The notes below the pieces were generated by a model. The model ran no database searches and was not told the origin of the DNA. It saw only the letters and a program-made list of their open reading frames with translations. A DNA stretch of 64,000 nt from Mycobacterium dioxanotrophicus. Lineage in GTDB: Bacteria; Actinomycetota; Actinomycetes; Mycobacteriales; Mycobacteriaceae. Made by a program: the position numbers and the translations under genes. Position 1 is the first letter of the stretch, and each line of letters begins with the position of its first letter. The stretch spans positions 2,046,001 to 2,110,000 of the forward strand of contig NZ_CP020809.1 of NCBI RefSeq assembly GCF_002157835.1. The letters run 5' to 3'. Positions 27,545 to 38,296 of this stretch are shown here, in pieces.

Positions 27545-27919
27545 ATGACACGCTCCTTCGACCTGCGCACGGTCTCCGGCTGGTTCCGGCTCATCGCCCT
27601 TGCTGAGGCGGTGAGTTGGGCCGGCCTGCTGGTCGGCATGTACTTCAAGTACCTGGGCACTCCGCGTACCGAGGTCGGCGTCAAGGTGTTCGGGCCCATC
27701 CACGGCGGCATCTTCATCGCGTTCGTGGTGGCCGCCGTGCTGGTTGGGATCGCGCACAAGTGGGGTGTCGGCACCTGGATTCTGGCGTTGCTGGCCAGCA
27801 TCGTGCCCTTGGGCAGTGTGATTTTCGTCATGTGGGCTGACCGGACCGCCCGTCTCACGCTGGCCGGTGGCTCGGCCATGGTGCTGCAACCGGGAGGCGC
27901 AGTACCTGAAACGACGTGA
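27545..27919 (+). CDS. DUF3817 membrane protein
   Basis: This 124-residue protein has three membrane segments (about residues 12-32, 51-73 and 78-98) and the DUF3817 pattern FRLIALAEAVSW and GPIHGGIFI. A second family member lies at 49047-49397. I chose ATG 27545, which has CACAAT seven bases upstream; ATG 27536 is an alternative. Function unknown. Confidence 0.85.
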   Translation: MTRSFDLRTVSGWFRLIALAEAVSWAGLLVGMYFKYLGTPRTEVGVKVFGPIHGGIFIAFVVAAVLVGIAHKWGVGTWILALLASIVPLGSVIFVMWADRTARLTLAGGSAMVLQPGGAVPETT

Positions 27920-27932
27920 CAGACTTGATGCC

Positions 27933-28816
27933 GTGACACGTCCACGTCCTTCCGTCGGACCGGCGCTGGCCGGTGCGGTTGATCTGTCGGCACTCAAGCA
28001 GCGGCCTGCTGAGGGCACCGCCTCCGCGGCGCCCGGCGGCGTCGAGGTCACCGAAGCCAACTTCGAGGCCGAGGTTCTGGTCCGGTCCAGCCAAGTGCCG
28101 GTGGTGGTGCTGCTGTGGTCGCCGCGTAGCGAAGCCAGCGTCCAGCTGGGCGACGCACTGGCCGACCTGGCCTCTACCGACGGCGGCAAGTGGTCCCTCG
28201 CGGTGGTCAACGTCGACACCACACCACGGGTCGCGCAGATGTTCGGCATCCAGGGAGTGCCCACCGTCGTCGCGCTTGCCGGTGGACAGCCGATTGCCAG
28301 CTTCGAGGGTCCGCAGCGGCCCGAGCAGCTGCGCCGGTGGGTCGACTCGCTGCTGCAGGCGACCGCGGGCAAGCTCGAAGGCGGGGCGGAGGGGGAGGCC
28401 GAGCAGGTCGATCCCGAGCTGGCCGCGGCCGCGACCACTTGGACAACGGTGACTTCGCCGCTGCACTGACCGCTTACCAGGCCATCCTCGACGCCAACCC
28501 GAACCACGCCGAGGCCAAGGGCGCGGTCCGGCAGATCGCCTTTCTGCAGCGGGCCAGCGTGCAGCGCCCCGACGCGGTGGCCGTCGCCGACGCAAACCCG
28601 GCCGATATCGAGGCGGCGTTCGCCGCGGCCGATGTGGAGATCCTGCAGCAGCAGATCTCGGCCGCCTTCGACCGGCTGATCGCCCTGGTCAAGCGGACGG
28701 CCGGAGACGACCGCACCGCCGTGCGCACGCGGCTGATCGAGCTGTTCGACCTGTTCGACCCGGCCGACCCCGAGGTGGTCGCCGGCCGTCGCAACCTCGC
28801 GAACGCGCTGTACTAG
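27933..28816 (+). pseudogene. Thioredoxin-TPR protein (CnoX/YbbN-like) with a frameshift
   Basis: Codons from GTG 27933 encode a thioredoxin-like domain (VVVLLWSPRS in place of a CxxC site; QMFGIQGVPTVV with the cis-proline) and run to a stop at 28469. The remaining TPR half (DHLDNGDFAAALTAYQ to RRNLANALY) continues in another frame to 28816. One base appears missing around 28425-28434, where the ancestral codons probably read Ala-Ala-Arg-Asp-His. Rv1324 has both halves in one 304-residue frame. Either a real null allele or a sequencing error. The 3' end overlaps glgB by 4 bases. Confidence 0.85.
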
Positions 28817-31020
28817 GCCGGCTCGAACCAGAGCGCGGACAGCGGCGGCAACACCATGACCGCCGACGCCGGACGGCCGTGCCACGGCTCGTCGGTGGCC
28901 TCCACCGCGCCGTAGTTACCGATACCCGACCCGTTGTAGAGCGTGGCGTCGGTGTTGAGCACTTCGTTCCAGGTGCCGGTGTGCGGCAGGCCCAGCCGGT
29001 ACTGGCTGTGCTCGGTGCCTGCGAAATTGATCACGCAGGCCAGCATGGAACCGTCGGCGCCGAACCGCAGGAAGCTCAACACATTGTTGGCCGAATCATT
29101 CGCGTCGATCCACGAGTAACCCTCGTGCGAGGTGTCGCGGCTCCACAGCGCCGGGTGGCTGCGGTAGATGCCGTTGAGGTCGCGCACCAGCCGTTGCACA
29201 CCGCCGGAGAAGCCCTGTTCATCCAGTTGGAACCAGTCCAGGCCACGTTCCTCTGACCACTCGGCGCGCTGCCCGAATTCCTGGCCCATGAACAGCAGCT
29301 GCTTGCCCGGGTGGGCCCACTGATAGGCCAGCAGGCTGCGTAGGCCGGCCGCCTTCTCGTGATCGCCGCCGGGCATCCGGCCCCACAGCGTGCCCTTGCC
29401 GTGCACCACCTCGTCGTGGCTGATGGGCAGCACGTAGTTCTCGCTGAACGCATACAGCATGGAGAACGTCATCTCGTGGTGGTGGTAGCTGCGGTATATG
29501 GGGTTACGGCTGATGTAGTCCAGCGTGTCGTTCATCCAGCCCATGTTCCACTTCATCGAGAAGCCAAGGCCGCCAAGGTTTGTGGGCCGGGTGACGCCGG
29601 GCCAGGAGGTGGATTCCTCGGCCACCGTGACGATGCCTGGCGCGGCCTTGTGCACGGTGGCGTTCATCTCCTGCAGGAACTGCACAGCCTCCAGGTTCTC
29701 CCGCCCGCCATAGATGTTGGGCGTCCAACCACCTTCCGGTCGCGAGTAGTCGAGGTAGAGCATCGATGCAACGGCGTCCACGCGCAGGCCGTCGACGTGG
29801 TACTCCTGCAGCCAATACAGCGCGTTGGCGACCAGGAAGTTGCGGACCTCGGCCCGTCCGAAGTCGAAAACGTAAGTGCCCCAGTCCAGTTGTTCGCCGC
29901 GGCGGGGGTCTGAGTGCTCGTAGAGCGCGGTCCCGTCGAACCGGCCCAACGCCCACGCGTCCTTGGGGAAGTGCGCAGGCACCCAGTCCACGATCACCCC
30001 GATACCAGCCTGATGCAGGGTGTCGACCAGATACCGGAAATCGTCCGGGGAACCCATGCGCGCTGTCGGCGCGTAATACGACGTGACCTGGTAGCCCCAC
30101 GAACCACCGAACGGATGCTCGGCCACGGGCAGCAGCTCGACATGGGTAAAACCCTGTTCGACAACATATTCGGTGAGCTGCTCGGCGAGTTCCCGATACG
30201 ACAGGCCGGGACGCCACGACATCAGGTGCACCTCGTAGGTGCTCATCGGCTCGAACACCGGATTGAGCTCGGCACGCCGCGTCATCCAGTCCCCGTCGTC
30301 CCACGTGTAGGAACTGGTGAACACCCGAGACGCGGTGTGCGGGGGCACCTCGGTCGCGAACGCCATGGGGTCGGCACGGTCGGAGACCGATCCATCCGCA
30401 CCGTGCACGCGCAGCTTGTAGAGTCCGTCGACCGGGAAGTCCGGCCAGAACAGTTCCCACACGCCGGTCGAGCCCAGCACCCGCATCTGGGCCTCGTTGC
30501 CGTCCCAGTGGTTGAAGTCACCGATGAGGCTCACGCCCTTGGCATTCGGGGCCCACACCGCGAATGACACCCCATCCACGACGCCATCCGGCGTGGTGAA
30601 CGACCGGCGGTGCGCACCGAGGATCTCCCAGAGCCGTTCGTGGCGGCCCTCGGCGAACAGGTGCAGGTCGAGCTCGCCGAGCGTCGGCAGGAACCGATAG
30701 GCGTCGGCCGTGGTGTGAACGTCGACCGTGTCGTCGGCGCCCGGATAGCTGATCTCCAGGCGGTAGTCGACCAGGTTGGTGTACGGCACCGCCACGGCGA
30801 ACAGCCCGGATTCCAGGTGTTCCAACGGAAATCGATCGGCCCCGATCAGCGCTGTCACCTTGACGGCGTGCGGCCGGTAGGCCCGGATCACGGTGTGGTC
30901 GCCTGATTCGTGCGCGCCCAGGATTGCGTGCGGATCGTGGTGTTCGCCGGCCAAGAGCCGGTGCACATCTGACGGGTCGGGCCGCAGCTGTGCATTGGTG
31001 AGTTGATTGCTTCGCGTCAT
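28813..31020 (-). CDS. glgB: 1,4-alpha-glucan branching enzyme
   Basis: This 735-residue GH13 enzyme has two N-terminal beta-sandwich domains (about residues 20-220, with [15 protein letters not shown]) and a barrel. The barrel carries the nucleophile in [16 protein letters not shown], the acid glutamate in [10 protein letters not shown], and the transition-state aspartate in ISHDEVVHG. It branches the linear maltosyl chains made by GlgE. It starts 7 bases after glgE, so glgE-glgB form one operon (Rv1327c-Rv1326c). Confidence 0.97.
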   Translation of the reverse strand: MTRSNQLTNAQLRPDPSDVHRLLAGEHHDPHAILGAHESGDHTVIRAYRPHAVKVTALIGADRFPLEHLESGLFAVAVPYTNLVDYRLEISYPGADDTVDVHTTADAYRFLPTLGELDLHLFAEGRHERLWEILGAHRRSFTTPDGVVDGVSFAVWAPNAKGVSLIGDFNHWDGNEAQMRVLGSTGVWELFWPDFPVDGLYKLRVHGADGSVSDRADPMAFATEVPPHTASRVFTSSYTWDDGDWMTRRAELNPVFEPMSTYEVHLMSWRPGLSYRELAEQLTEYVVEQGFTHVELLPVAEHPFGGSWGYQVTSYYAPTARMGSPDDFRYLVDTLHQAGIGVIVDWVPAHFPKDAWALGRFDGTALYEHSDPRRGEQLDWGTYVFDFGRAEVRNFLVANALYWLQEYHVDGLRVDAVASMLYLDYSRPEGGWTPNIYGGRENLEAVQFLQEMNATVHKAAPGIVTVAEESTSWPGVTRPTNLGGLGFSMKWNMGWMNDTLDYISRNPIYRSYHHHEMTFSMLYAFSENYVLPISHDEVVHGKGTLWGRMPGGDHEKAAGLRSLLAYQWAHPGKQLLFMGQEFGQRAEWSEERGLDWFQLDEQGFSGGVQRLVRDLNGIYRSHPALWSRDTSHEGYSWIDANDSANNVLSFLRFGADGSMLACVINFAGTEHSQYRLGLPHTGTWNEVLNTDATLYNGSGIGNYGAVEATDEPWHGRPASAVMVLPPLSALWFEPA

Positions 31021-31027
31021 CGTGACC

Positions 31028-33106
31028 TCATTCCCTGCGTAGCAAGTCGAGTCGTTTGTCCTGCGGTATCAGCGGCATGTTCAGCACGTGTGCCACCGCT
31101 TTGGCCGGGTCGATGCGGATGTAATTGGACTGGCCCCACTGGTATTCGTCGCCGGTGATCTCGTCGCGCACCCAGAACCGGTCGTAGGACTCCATCCCGA
31201 GCGCCTCCATGTCGAGCCACAGCGTGGACTCCTCGGGGGCGAATGCGTTGAGCGTCACCACCACCAGCACCGTGTCGCCGGTGATCGGGTCGAACTTGCT
31301 GTAGGCCAGTAGTGCGTCGTTGTCGATGTGGTGGAACGTCACGTTCCGCAGCTGGCGCAGCGCTGGGTGCAACCGGCGAATCTCGTTGAGCCGCGTGAGG
31401 AATGGCTCGAGCGATTCCCCCGCATCCAGTGCTGCCTCGAAATCGCGGGGACGCAGCTCGTACTTCTCCGAGTCCAGGTACTCCTCGCTGCCCTCACGCA
31501 CCGCCCGATGCTCGTAGAGCTCGTAGCCGGAGTACACCCCCCATGTCGAGCTCAGTGTCGCGGCCAGCACCGCGCGGATGGCGAACATGCCGGGGCCGCC
31601 GTGCTGCAGGCTCGCGTGCAGGATGTCGGGGGTGTTGACCCACAGGCTCAGCCGCGCGCAATCGGCGTATTGGGCGATCTCCTTGCCGAACTCGGTGAGT
31701 TCCCACTTCGATGTGCGCCAGGTGAAGTAGGTGTAGGACTGCGTGAAACCGAGCTTGGCCAGCCCGTAGAGCCGTGCCGGCCGGGTGAACGCCTCGGAGA
31801 GGAACAGCACGTCGGGGTCGTCGTTCTTGACCTCGGCGATCAACCACGCCCAGAAGTTCGGCGGTTTGGTGTGCGGGTTGTCAACCCGAAACACCTTGAC
31901 ACCGTGGGATATCCAGTACCGCACCACCCGCAGCACCTCGTGGTAGAGGCCCACCGGGTCGTTGTCGAAATTGAGCGGATAGATGTCCTGGTACTTCTTC
32001 GGCGGGTTCTCGGCGTAGGCGATGGTGCCGTCGGGCAACACCGTGAACCACTCCCGGTGAGACTTGGCCCACGGGTGGTCGGGCGCGCACTGCAGGGCGA
32101 GATCCAGCGCCACCTCCAGGCCCTGGTCCCGTGCGGCAGCGACGAACGCGTCGAAGTCGTCGATGGTGCCCAGGTCCGGATGCACGGCGTCGTGACCGCC
32201 TTCGTCGCTACCGATCGCCCACGGCGACCCGACATCACCGGGGGCGGCGGTGACAGAGTTGTTGCGGCCCTTGCGGTGCACCTTGCCGATCGGATGGATC
32301 GGCGGGAGGTAGACGATGTTGAAGCCCATCCGCGCGATCCGGGGCAGGGCGCCGGCGGCGGTGGCGAACGTGCCGTGCACGGGATGCCCGTCGGCGTCCC
32401 AACCGCCGGTGGAGCGCGGGAACATCTCGTACCACGAGCTGAACCGGGCCAGCGGCCGATCCACCCATACGCCGTACCGCTCACCGCGCGTGAGCAATTC
32501 GCGCAGCGGGTACTGCGCCAGCAGACCAGTTACCTGCTCGGACAACGCGGCACCGGCACGGGTGAAGGGATCCCCTGGCTCGCGCAGCGCGGCCGCGGCC
32601 GACAGCAGCGGTTCGCGCAGGTCATGCGGCATGCCGGCGGCCGCGCGCTCCAGCAGCCGCGCGCCGACCAGCAGATCGTTGGACAGTTCTCCCTCGCTCT
32701 GCCCGGCCTCGAGCTTCGCCTCGACCGCATGGCGCCAGGTGGCGATGGGATCGCCCCAACCGTCCACCCGGAAGGTCCACAGGCCCACTCGGTCGGGCGT
32801 GAACTGGCCATGAAACACATCGGGGGTGCGGCCCGGGGCCATCGGCAGCGCCTGCGGTTTGATCCGCGCGGCGGGAGCCACCACGTCCTGGATCGGCACG
32901 GGCGGCGGTGCCGGGGTGGGTCCGTCGGCCAGTCGTGGGTAGTCCGTGCCGTGGTAGCGCACCACCAGGGTGGCCGCCACCTTGTCGTGGCCTTCGCGCC
33001 ACACCGTCGCACTCACCGGCACCACTTCGCCGACGACGGCTTTCGCGGGGAAACGCCCACCGGATATCGCTGGCGCGACGTCGTCGATTCCGATACGACC
33101 GGCCAC
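31028..33106 (-). CDS. glgE: Alpha-1,4-glucan:maltose-1-phosphate maltosyltransferase
   Basis: This 692-residue GH13_3 enzyme extends glucan with maltose-1-phosphate. Family blocks are [32 protein letters not shown] (nucleophile aspartate) and [10 protein letters not shown] (acid glutamate). The GTG start at 33106 has GAGGAG eight bases upstream. It acts with GlgB in the route from trehalose to cytosolic glucan. It diverges from glgP across a 200-base gap. Confidence 0.97.
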   Translation of the reverse strand: MAGRIGIDDVAPAISGGRFPAKAVVGEVVPVSATVWREGHDKVAATLVVRYHGTDYPRLADGPTPAPPPVPIQDVVAPAARIKPQALPMAPGRTPDVFHGQFTPDRVGLWTFRVDGWGDPIATWRHAVEAKLEAGQSEGELSNDLLVGARLLERAAAGMPHDLREPLLSAAAALREPGDPFTRAGAALSEQVTGLLAQYPLRELLTRGERYGVWVDRPLARFSSWYEMFPRSTGGWDADGHPVHGTFATAAGALPRIARMGFNIVYLPPIHPIGKVHRKGRNNSVTAAPGDVGSPWAIGSDEGGHDAVHPDLGTIDDFDAFVAAARDQGLEVALDLALQCAPDHPWAKSHREWFTVLPDGTIAYAENPPKKYQDIYPLNFDNDPVGLYHEVLRVVRYWISHGVKVFRVDNPHTKPPNFWAWLIAEVKNDDPDVLFLSEAFTRPARLYGLAKLGFTQSYTYFTWRTSKWELTEFGKEIAQYADCARLSLWVNTPDILHASLQHGGPGMFAIRAVLAATLSSTWGVYSGYELYEHRAVREGSEEYLDSEKYELRPRDFEAALDAGESLEPFLTRLNEIRRLHPALRQLRNVTFHHIDNDALLAYSKFDPITGDTVLVVVTLNAFAPEESTLWLDMEALGMESYDRFWVRDEITGDEYQWGQSNYIRIDPAKAVAHVLNMPLIPQDKRLDLLRRE

Positions 33107-33309
33107 CCGTCACTCCTCACGTTGGATAACGCTGTTTCATTGCACTGCCCTGTCGCGTCCAGTACCCACCGTAGTGGCCGGTCGAACCTGGCGGGGTGGA
33201 AGCCGTGCACGTGTTGATTTCCCTTTGCGCAGGCCTGCGGGGGTGTGGATTTGTGTGGTCCAGGGCTCATTGCCTGCGAGATCGCGATTTGTCAGTAAGG
33301 TGATGTCGC

Positions 33310-35913
33310 GTGAAAGCCCTCCGACGGTTCACTGTCCGCGCCCATTTGCCAGAGCGGCTGGCGGCTCTGGAGCGCCTGTCGATCAACCTGCGCTGGTCGT
33401 GGGACAAGCCCACCCAGGATTTGTTCGCCGATATCGACCAGTCGCTATGGAAATCCGCCGGCGGCGATCCGGTCGCGTGTTTGGGCGCTGTCAGCCCCAA
33501 GCGGCTCGACGAGCTGGCCGGTGACGAGTCCTTCTTGAACCGTCTCGACGGTCTGGCCGCGGATCTGGACAACTACCTGACCCGGCCGCTGTGGTACCAG
33601 CAGCAGGCCGACGAGGGCGTCGAGATGCCCAAGGGCATCGCGTACTTCTCGATGGAGTTCGGTGTTGCCGAAGTGCTGCCCAACTACTCGGGCGGTCTGG
33701 GCATCCTGGCCGGTGACCACCTGAAATCGGCGTCGGATCTGGGTTTGCCGCTGATCGCCGTCGGGCTGTACTACCGGTCCGGCTATTTCCGGCAGTCGCT
33801 GACCGCCGACGGCTGGCAGCACGAGAACTATCCGGCGCTGGATCCGCAGGGCCTGCCACTGCGCCTGTTGATCGACGCGGCAGGCGACCCCGTGACGGTG
33901 GCGCTCGCGCTGCCCGATTCCCGTGAGCTGCGGGCCCAGGTGTGGATCGCCCAGGTGGGCCGAATCCCGTTGCTGCTGTTGGATTCCGACATCCCGGAGA
34001 ACGAGCACGACCTGCGCGGGGTGACCGACCGGCTCTACGGCGGTGACCAGGAACACCGGATCAAGCAGGAGATCCTGGCCGGTATCGGCGGAATCCGGGC
34101 CATCCGGGCGTTCATCGAGGCAGAGAATCTGCCCGCGCCCGAGGTGTTCCACATGAACGAGGGCCACGCCGGTTTCCTCGGGCTCGAACGGATCCGCGAG
34201 CTGGTCGCGGCCGGGCTGGACTTCGACACCGCGCTGACCGTGGTGCGGTCCTCGACGGTGTTCACCACCCACACCCCGGTGCCTGCAGGTATCGACCGGT
34301 TCCCGGTGGACATGGTCAAGCGGTACTTCGGCAGTTCTTCCGATGAGCAAGGCGAATCGCGACTGCTGCCCGGGGTGTCGCTCGACCGGGTCATCGCATT
34401 CGGTGCCGAGGACGATCCGTCGAAGTTCAACATGGCCCACATGGGTCTGCGGCTCGCGCAGCGGGCCAACGGCGTATCGCTGCTGCACGGGCGGGTGAGC
34501 CGCGAGATGTTCAACGAGCTGTGGCCGGGATTCGACCCGAACGAGGTGCCGATCGGTTCGATCACCAACGGCGTGCATGCCCCGACGTGGGCGGCGCCGC
34601 AGTGGGTGGCGCTGGGCCGCGAGCTCATCGGCTCCGATGATCTCGGGTCGCTGCGCGAGCCCGCCCTGTGGCAGCGCCTGCAGGAGGTCGACCCGGGGCA
34701 CCTGTGGTGGATCCGGTCGCAGCTGCGTGAGACGCTCATCGCCGACGTACGTGACCGGCTGCGTCGGTCCTGGCTGGAGCGCGGCGCCTCCGATGCGGAG
34801 TTGGGCTGGATCGCAACGGCTTTCGACCCGTCGGTGCTGACCATCGGGTTCGCCCGGCGGGTGCCGACCTACAAGCGGCTGACGCTGATGCTGCGCGATC
34901 CGGAGCGGCTGGAGGCACTCCTGCTCGACGAGCACCGCCCCGTGCAGCTGATCGTGGCAGGCAAGTCGCATCCGGCCGACGACGGTGGTAAGGCGCTGAT
35001 CCAGCAGATCGTCAAATTCGCCGACCGGCCCGAGGTACGGCACCGCATCGCGTTCCTTCCCGACTACGACATGTCGATGGCCCGCTTCCTGTACTGGGGC
35101 TGCGACGTGTGGCTGAACAACCCGCTGCGGCCGTTGGAGGCCTGTGGCACATCGGGTATGAAGAGCGCGCTCAACGGCGGACTCAACCTGTCCATCCGCG
35201 ACGGCTGGTGGGACGAGTGGTACGACGGAGAGAACGGATGGGAGATTCCGACCGCCGACGGGCTGCTCGACGAGGGACGCCGCGACGACCTGGAGGCCGC
35301 CGCACTGTACGACCTGCTGGAGAAAGCGGTCACCCCGAAGTTCTACGAGCGCAACGAACATGGGGTGCCCACGCGCTGGGTCGAGATGGTGCGCCATACC
35401 TTGCAGGAGCTCGGTCCGAAGGTGCTCGCCTCGCGGATGGTCCGCGATTACACCGAGAAGTACTACCTGCCTGCCGCACAGTCGCTGCGCAAGACCGTCC
35501 AGCCGGCCTCGGGTGAACCGTTCGGCGCCGCAGCGGAACTGGCCGACTACCGGCGCCGCGCGCAGTCGGCCTGGTCCAAGATCGAGATCACCGATGTGGA
35601 CAGCTACGGGTTGCCCGACACGCCGCTGCTGGGTTCGCAGCTCACGCTGACCGCAACTGTGCAACTGGCGGGGCTGGCCCCTGACGAGGTGGTGGTCCAA
35701 GCCGTGCTCGGCCGCGTCGACGCCACCGACTCGATCACCGAACCGGTCACGGTGCCGATGACCCATACCGGGACGGCCGATGGCGGCAACGAGGTGTTCT
35801 CGACCACCACGCCGCTGCCGGTGGCCGGGCCGGTGGGCTACACCGTGCGCGTGCTGCCGCATCATCCGTTGCTGGCCGGCGACAACGAGCTCGGACTGGT
35901 GACGCTGGCTTGA
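33310..35913 (+). CDS. glgP: Alpha-glucan phosphorylase
   Basis: This 867-residue GT35 enzyme phosphorolyses glucan to glucose-1-phosphate. The N-terminal DUF3417 region (RRFTVRAHLPERLAALERL) is typical of the actinobacterial GlgP type. The PLP-site segment is EACGTSGMKSALNGG near residue 612. It starts at GTG 33310. Placed opposite glgE/glgB, it completes a synthesis-breakdown locus (Rv1328). Confidence 0.95.
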   Translation: MKALRRFTVRAHLPERLAALERLSINLRWSWDKPTQDLFADIDQSLWKSAGGDPVACLGAVSPKRLDELAGDESFLNRLDGLAADLDNYLTRPLWYQQQADEGVEMPKGIAYFSMEFGVAEVLPNYSGGLGILAGDHLKSASDLGLPLIAVGLYYRSGYFRQSLTADGWQHENYPALDPQGLPLRLLIDAAGDPVTVALALPDSRELRAQVWIAQVGRIPLLLLDSDIPENEHDLRGVTDRLYGGDQEHRIKQEILAGIGGIRAIRAFIEAENLPAPEVFHMNEGHAGFLGLERIRELVAAGLDFDTALTVVRSSTVFTTHTPVPAGIDRFPVDMVKRYFGSSSDEQGESRLLPGVSLDRVIAFGAEDDPSKFNMAHMGLRLAQRANGVSLLHGRVSREMFNELWPGFDPNEVPIGSITNGVHAPTWAAPQWVALGRELIGSDDLGSLREPALWQRLQEVDPGHLWWIRSQLRETLIADVRDRLRRSWLERGASDAELGWIATAFDPSVLTIGFARRVPTYKRLTLMLRDPERLEALLLDEHRPVQLIVAGKSHPADDGGKALIQQIVKFADRPEVRHRIAFLPDYDMSMARFLYWGCDVWLNNPLRPLEACGTSGMKSALNGGLNLSIRDGWWDEWYDGENGWEIPTADGLLDEGRRDDLEAAALYDLLEKAVTPKFYERNEHGVPTRWVEMVRHTLQELGPKVLASRMVRDYTEKYYLPAAQSLRKTVQPASGEPFGAAAELADYRRRAQSAWSKIEITDVDSYGLPDTPLLGSQLTLTATVQLAGLAPDEVVVQAVLGRVDATDSITEPVTVPMTHTGTADGGNEVFSTTTPLPVAGPVGYTVRVLPHHPLLAGDNELGLVTLA

Positions 35914-36809
35914 GCCGGGCACTCAAAGTCGCTGTCGACGGCGGTCCGTACGCGCTGACGGCGGGCCCCGACGGCGCCATGTGGGTCACGCTGGTGCACG
36001 CCGGGGCCGTCGCGCGGATCTCCGCCGGCGGCGAGGTCACCGTCCACGCGGTGGGTGAGGGTTCGCGGCCGTCGATCATCACCGCGGGTCCTGACGGGGC
36101 GCTGTGGTTCACCCGCAGCGGGGACGACCGGATTGGTCGAATCTCTGCTGCGGGGGAGCAGTCGGAGTTTGAATTGCCCTCCGGCAGCGCCCCTTTCGGC
36201 ATCGTCGCGGGGCCGGACGACGCGTTGTGGTTCACCGCGATGACCTCAGGGGTGATCGGCAGGATCAGCACCGACGGCGAGATCACCACCGAGGCGACGG
36301 TGGGTGGCATGCCGTCGATGATCACCCGCGGTCCCGACGACGCACTGTGGTTTACCCTCAACGAGGGGAATGCGATCGGCCGGCTGACGGCCCGCACGCG
36401 AGGAGGACAAGAAAACTCCCGCACGCGAGGAGGACAAGAGGGTGGGGGCACGCTTACCAAGCGTCAACTGCCCACGCCCGCAGCGGGTCCGGTCGGTATC
36501 GCGGCGAGCCACGACGATGCCGTGTGGTTCACCGAGATCCGCGCCGACAAGTTGGGCCGCATCCCGATGAACGATGCCATCCAGGAACTGGATCTGCCCG
36601 GCAAACCGCACGCCGTGGTCGCCGACCCGTCCGGCGGGGTATGGGTAAGCCTGTGGGGCGCAGATCAATTGGCGAGGGTCAGCGACGACGGTGAGGTGAT
36701 CACGGTCGACCTGCCGTCGGGCAGTGAACCGCACGGTCTGGCGATCGGTCCGGACGGTGCCGCCTGGGTGGCGCTGGAGTCCGGCTTCGTGCTGCGCATG
36801 CCGAACTGA
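35910..36809 (+). CDS. Seven-bladed beta-propeller protein, virginiamycin B lyase-like
   Basis: This 299-residue protein consists of repeated GPDGALWFT/GRIS units of about 42 residues, the signature of the Vgb/streptogramin lyase propeller fold. True lyase activity is not shown, and many actinobacterial members have other unknown roles. A TTG start overlaps the glgP stop (TTGA), suggesting coupling. Residues about 161-186 hold a low-complexity insert (RTRGGQENS, RTRGGQEGG) coded by a 27-bp tandem repeat, probably in a surface loop between blades. Confidence 0.8.
   Translation: MSRALKVAVDGGPYALTAGPDGAMWVTLVHAGAVARISAGGEVTVHAVGEGSRPSIITAGPDGALWFTRSGDDRIGRISAAGEQSEFELPSGSAPFGIVAGPDDALWFTAMTSGVIGRISTDGEITTEATVGGMPSMITRGPDDALWFTLNEGNAIGRLTARTRGGQENSRTRGGQEGGGTLTKRQLPTPAAGPVGIAASHDDAVWFTEIRADKLGRIPMNDAIQELDLPGKPHAVVADPSGGVWVSLWGADQLARVSDDGEVITVDLPSGSEPHGLAIGPDGAAWVALESGFVLRMPN
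36391..36444 (+). repeat. Two-copy 27-bp tandem repeat inside the propeller gene
   Basis: The 22-base core CCCGCACGCGAGGAGGACAA-GA occurs at 36391-36412 and 36418-36439. The 27-base period keeps the reading frame. Its 13-base part CGCACGCGAGGAG also occurs once, inverted, inside dinG at 39168-39180. Confidence 0.85.
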
Positions 36810-36823
36810 ATTCTCCCCGGCGG

Positions 36824-38266
36824 TCAGTCGAATCGCTTGAAACAGCGCTCGGCGTCCCCGAGCACACCCAGCCGGAACGCGTCGATGCGGGAGAAGCCGG
36901 ACGGCACCGATTCGCCGTTGACGTCACTGGCCACCAGCCCATTGGTGAGGATGCCCGACACCGCCTCGTCGATGTCGCCCGCGGTCAGCACGATGCTGTC
37001 GCCGTTGCCGAGGGTCAGGCTCTTGCTGAGCTTGGCGTTGGCGACACCGGTCAGGCACGCGGTCCGCAGGGCGGCTTTCGCGTTGTTCAGCGGTACGGCG
37101 CGCGTGTTCTGCAGCGACAGCATGTACCGCGACGTCAGCACCGAGAAGGCGGTGTTGTCCCCGCTGGCCGGGGCCATGGCGCCGTCGTCCTCGTTCTTGA
37201 CGCCCATCGCCGCGAGGTCGTTGAGGTCGACGACGATGGTGTTGGTGGCCGGGCAGTACGAGGCCGGCGGGCTGGGCCTGGCATCGGGGCAGGTCTTCGC
37301 CTGGTCGGTGGAGAAACTGAGCTTCGGCGGTTTGGCCGGTTTGAATATCGTGTTCAACGCGTCGACCATGGCGCGCACCCACTTCTCGGTGATGGGCAGT
37401 TCGCCGGACTGATCCTCGGGTAGCAGCACCGGAAGGTCCCCGCGGCGCTGCTTGATCTCCTTGACGTCGATTGCCGCGCACGCCGAGGGGCCATCGGTGA
37501 AGCCGAACTGGAACGCCGAGACCCGCTCGAAGGCCGAGCCGTGCTCGTTGGCGCCGGCTTGCGCGTCGTCCTCGCTCTGCAGCGGGTCCCGGAACGCGAT
37601 CACCGCGGCCAGCACATTGTTGAGCCCGTCGCCGGTGTTGAGCGTGAACCGGGGGGAGTTGCCCTCGGCCACCCAGCGCATGTACGTGCCGGCCAGGCAG
37701 TCGGCCTGCTGCTCGGACACGAGCGTCGGGGTGCCGCGGGTGATGAGTTTGGCCTGTTGCTGCACCGAATGGCCGTATTCGTGGGCCAGCACCAGGACGG
37801 CGGCCATGTCGCCGCCGTCCTTGCGCAGCGACGGCATCAGCACGCCACGATCCCAGCCGATGCTGCGGTCGAGCTTGCAGAACGCCGCGTTGACCAATCC
37901 GTAGGTGCTCTCGCCGCAGAACTCGCCGTCGTAACCGTGCGCGTCCCAGGAGATCAACTCGGACACCGGTTCGAACGATCCGTCGAAGGAGTCTGAGTAG
38001 GCGTTGTGCCAGAAGTCCTCGATGTCGCTGACGGCGTCGCCCGCCAGCTTGTCGACGTCGCCGTTGTCGGTGCCGGTGACGTCGCGTGAGCCTGCCTCGG
38101 CGTTGGGCCGCAGCCCGCTGGGTCCGTCGGTGGCGGGCATGCCTGCCACCGAGAACGGATCGGCGAACACCGAGACGGGATTGCCCTGCAACACCGTTGA
38201 GCAGGACAGGACCGGCAGTACCGCGCACGCGGCGATCGCGATGCGGGCCAGACGCTGTCGACTCAT
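36824..38266 (-). CDS. Lipoprotein with neutral zinc metallopeptidase domain
   Basis: This 480-residue protein has a signal peptide with lipobox VLSC (C22), so it should be anchored outside the membrane. The metallopeptidase motif HEYGHSVQQQ (HExxH, near residue 168) and a downstream glutamate in LVSEQQADCLAG form a zincin site. The family is annotated as putative neutral zinc metallopeptidase (YpfJ-like in part). Substrate unknown. It converges on the propeller gene. Confidence 0.88.
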   Translation of the reverse strand: MSRQRLARIAIAACAVLPVLSCSTVLQGNPVSVFADPFSVAGMPATDGPSGLRPNAEAGSRDVTGTDNGDVDKLAGDAVSDIEDFWHNAYSDSFDGSFEPVSELISWDAHGYDGEFCGESTYGLVNAAFCKLDRSIGWDRGVLMPSLRKDGGDMAAVLVLAHEYGHSVQQQAKLITRGTPTLVSEQQADCLAGTYMRWVAEGNSPRFTLNTGDGLNNVLAAVIAFRDPLQSEDDAQAGANEHGSAFERVSAFQFGFTDGPSACAAIDVKEIKQRRGDLPVLLPEDQSGELPITEKWVRAMVDALNTIFKPAKPPKLSFSTDQAKTCPDARPSPPASYCPATNTIVVDLNDLAAMGVKNEDDGAMAPASGDNTAFSVLTSRYMLSLQNTRAVPLNNAKAALRTACLTGVANAKLSKSLTLGNGDSIVLTAGDIDEAVSGILTNGLVASDVNGESVPSGFSRIDAFRLGVLGDAERCFKRFD

Positions 38267-38296
38267 GGAGCTACAGGATAGTGAAAACCCGCAATC

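Noticed and set aside
31328..35922. Very long frames (629 and 825 codons) opposite glgE and glgP
   Set aside because: They are third-position shadows of GC-rich genes, rich in Arg/His/Gly with no domains.
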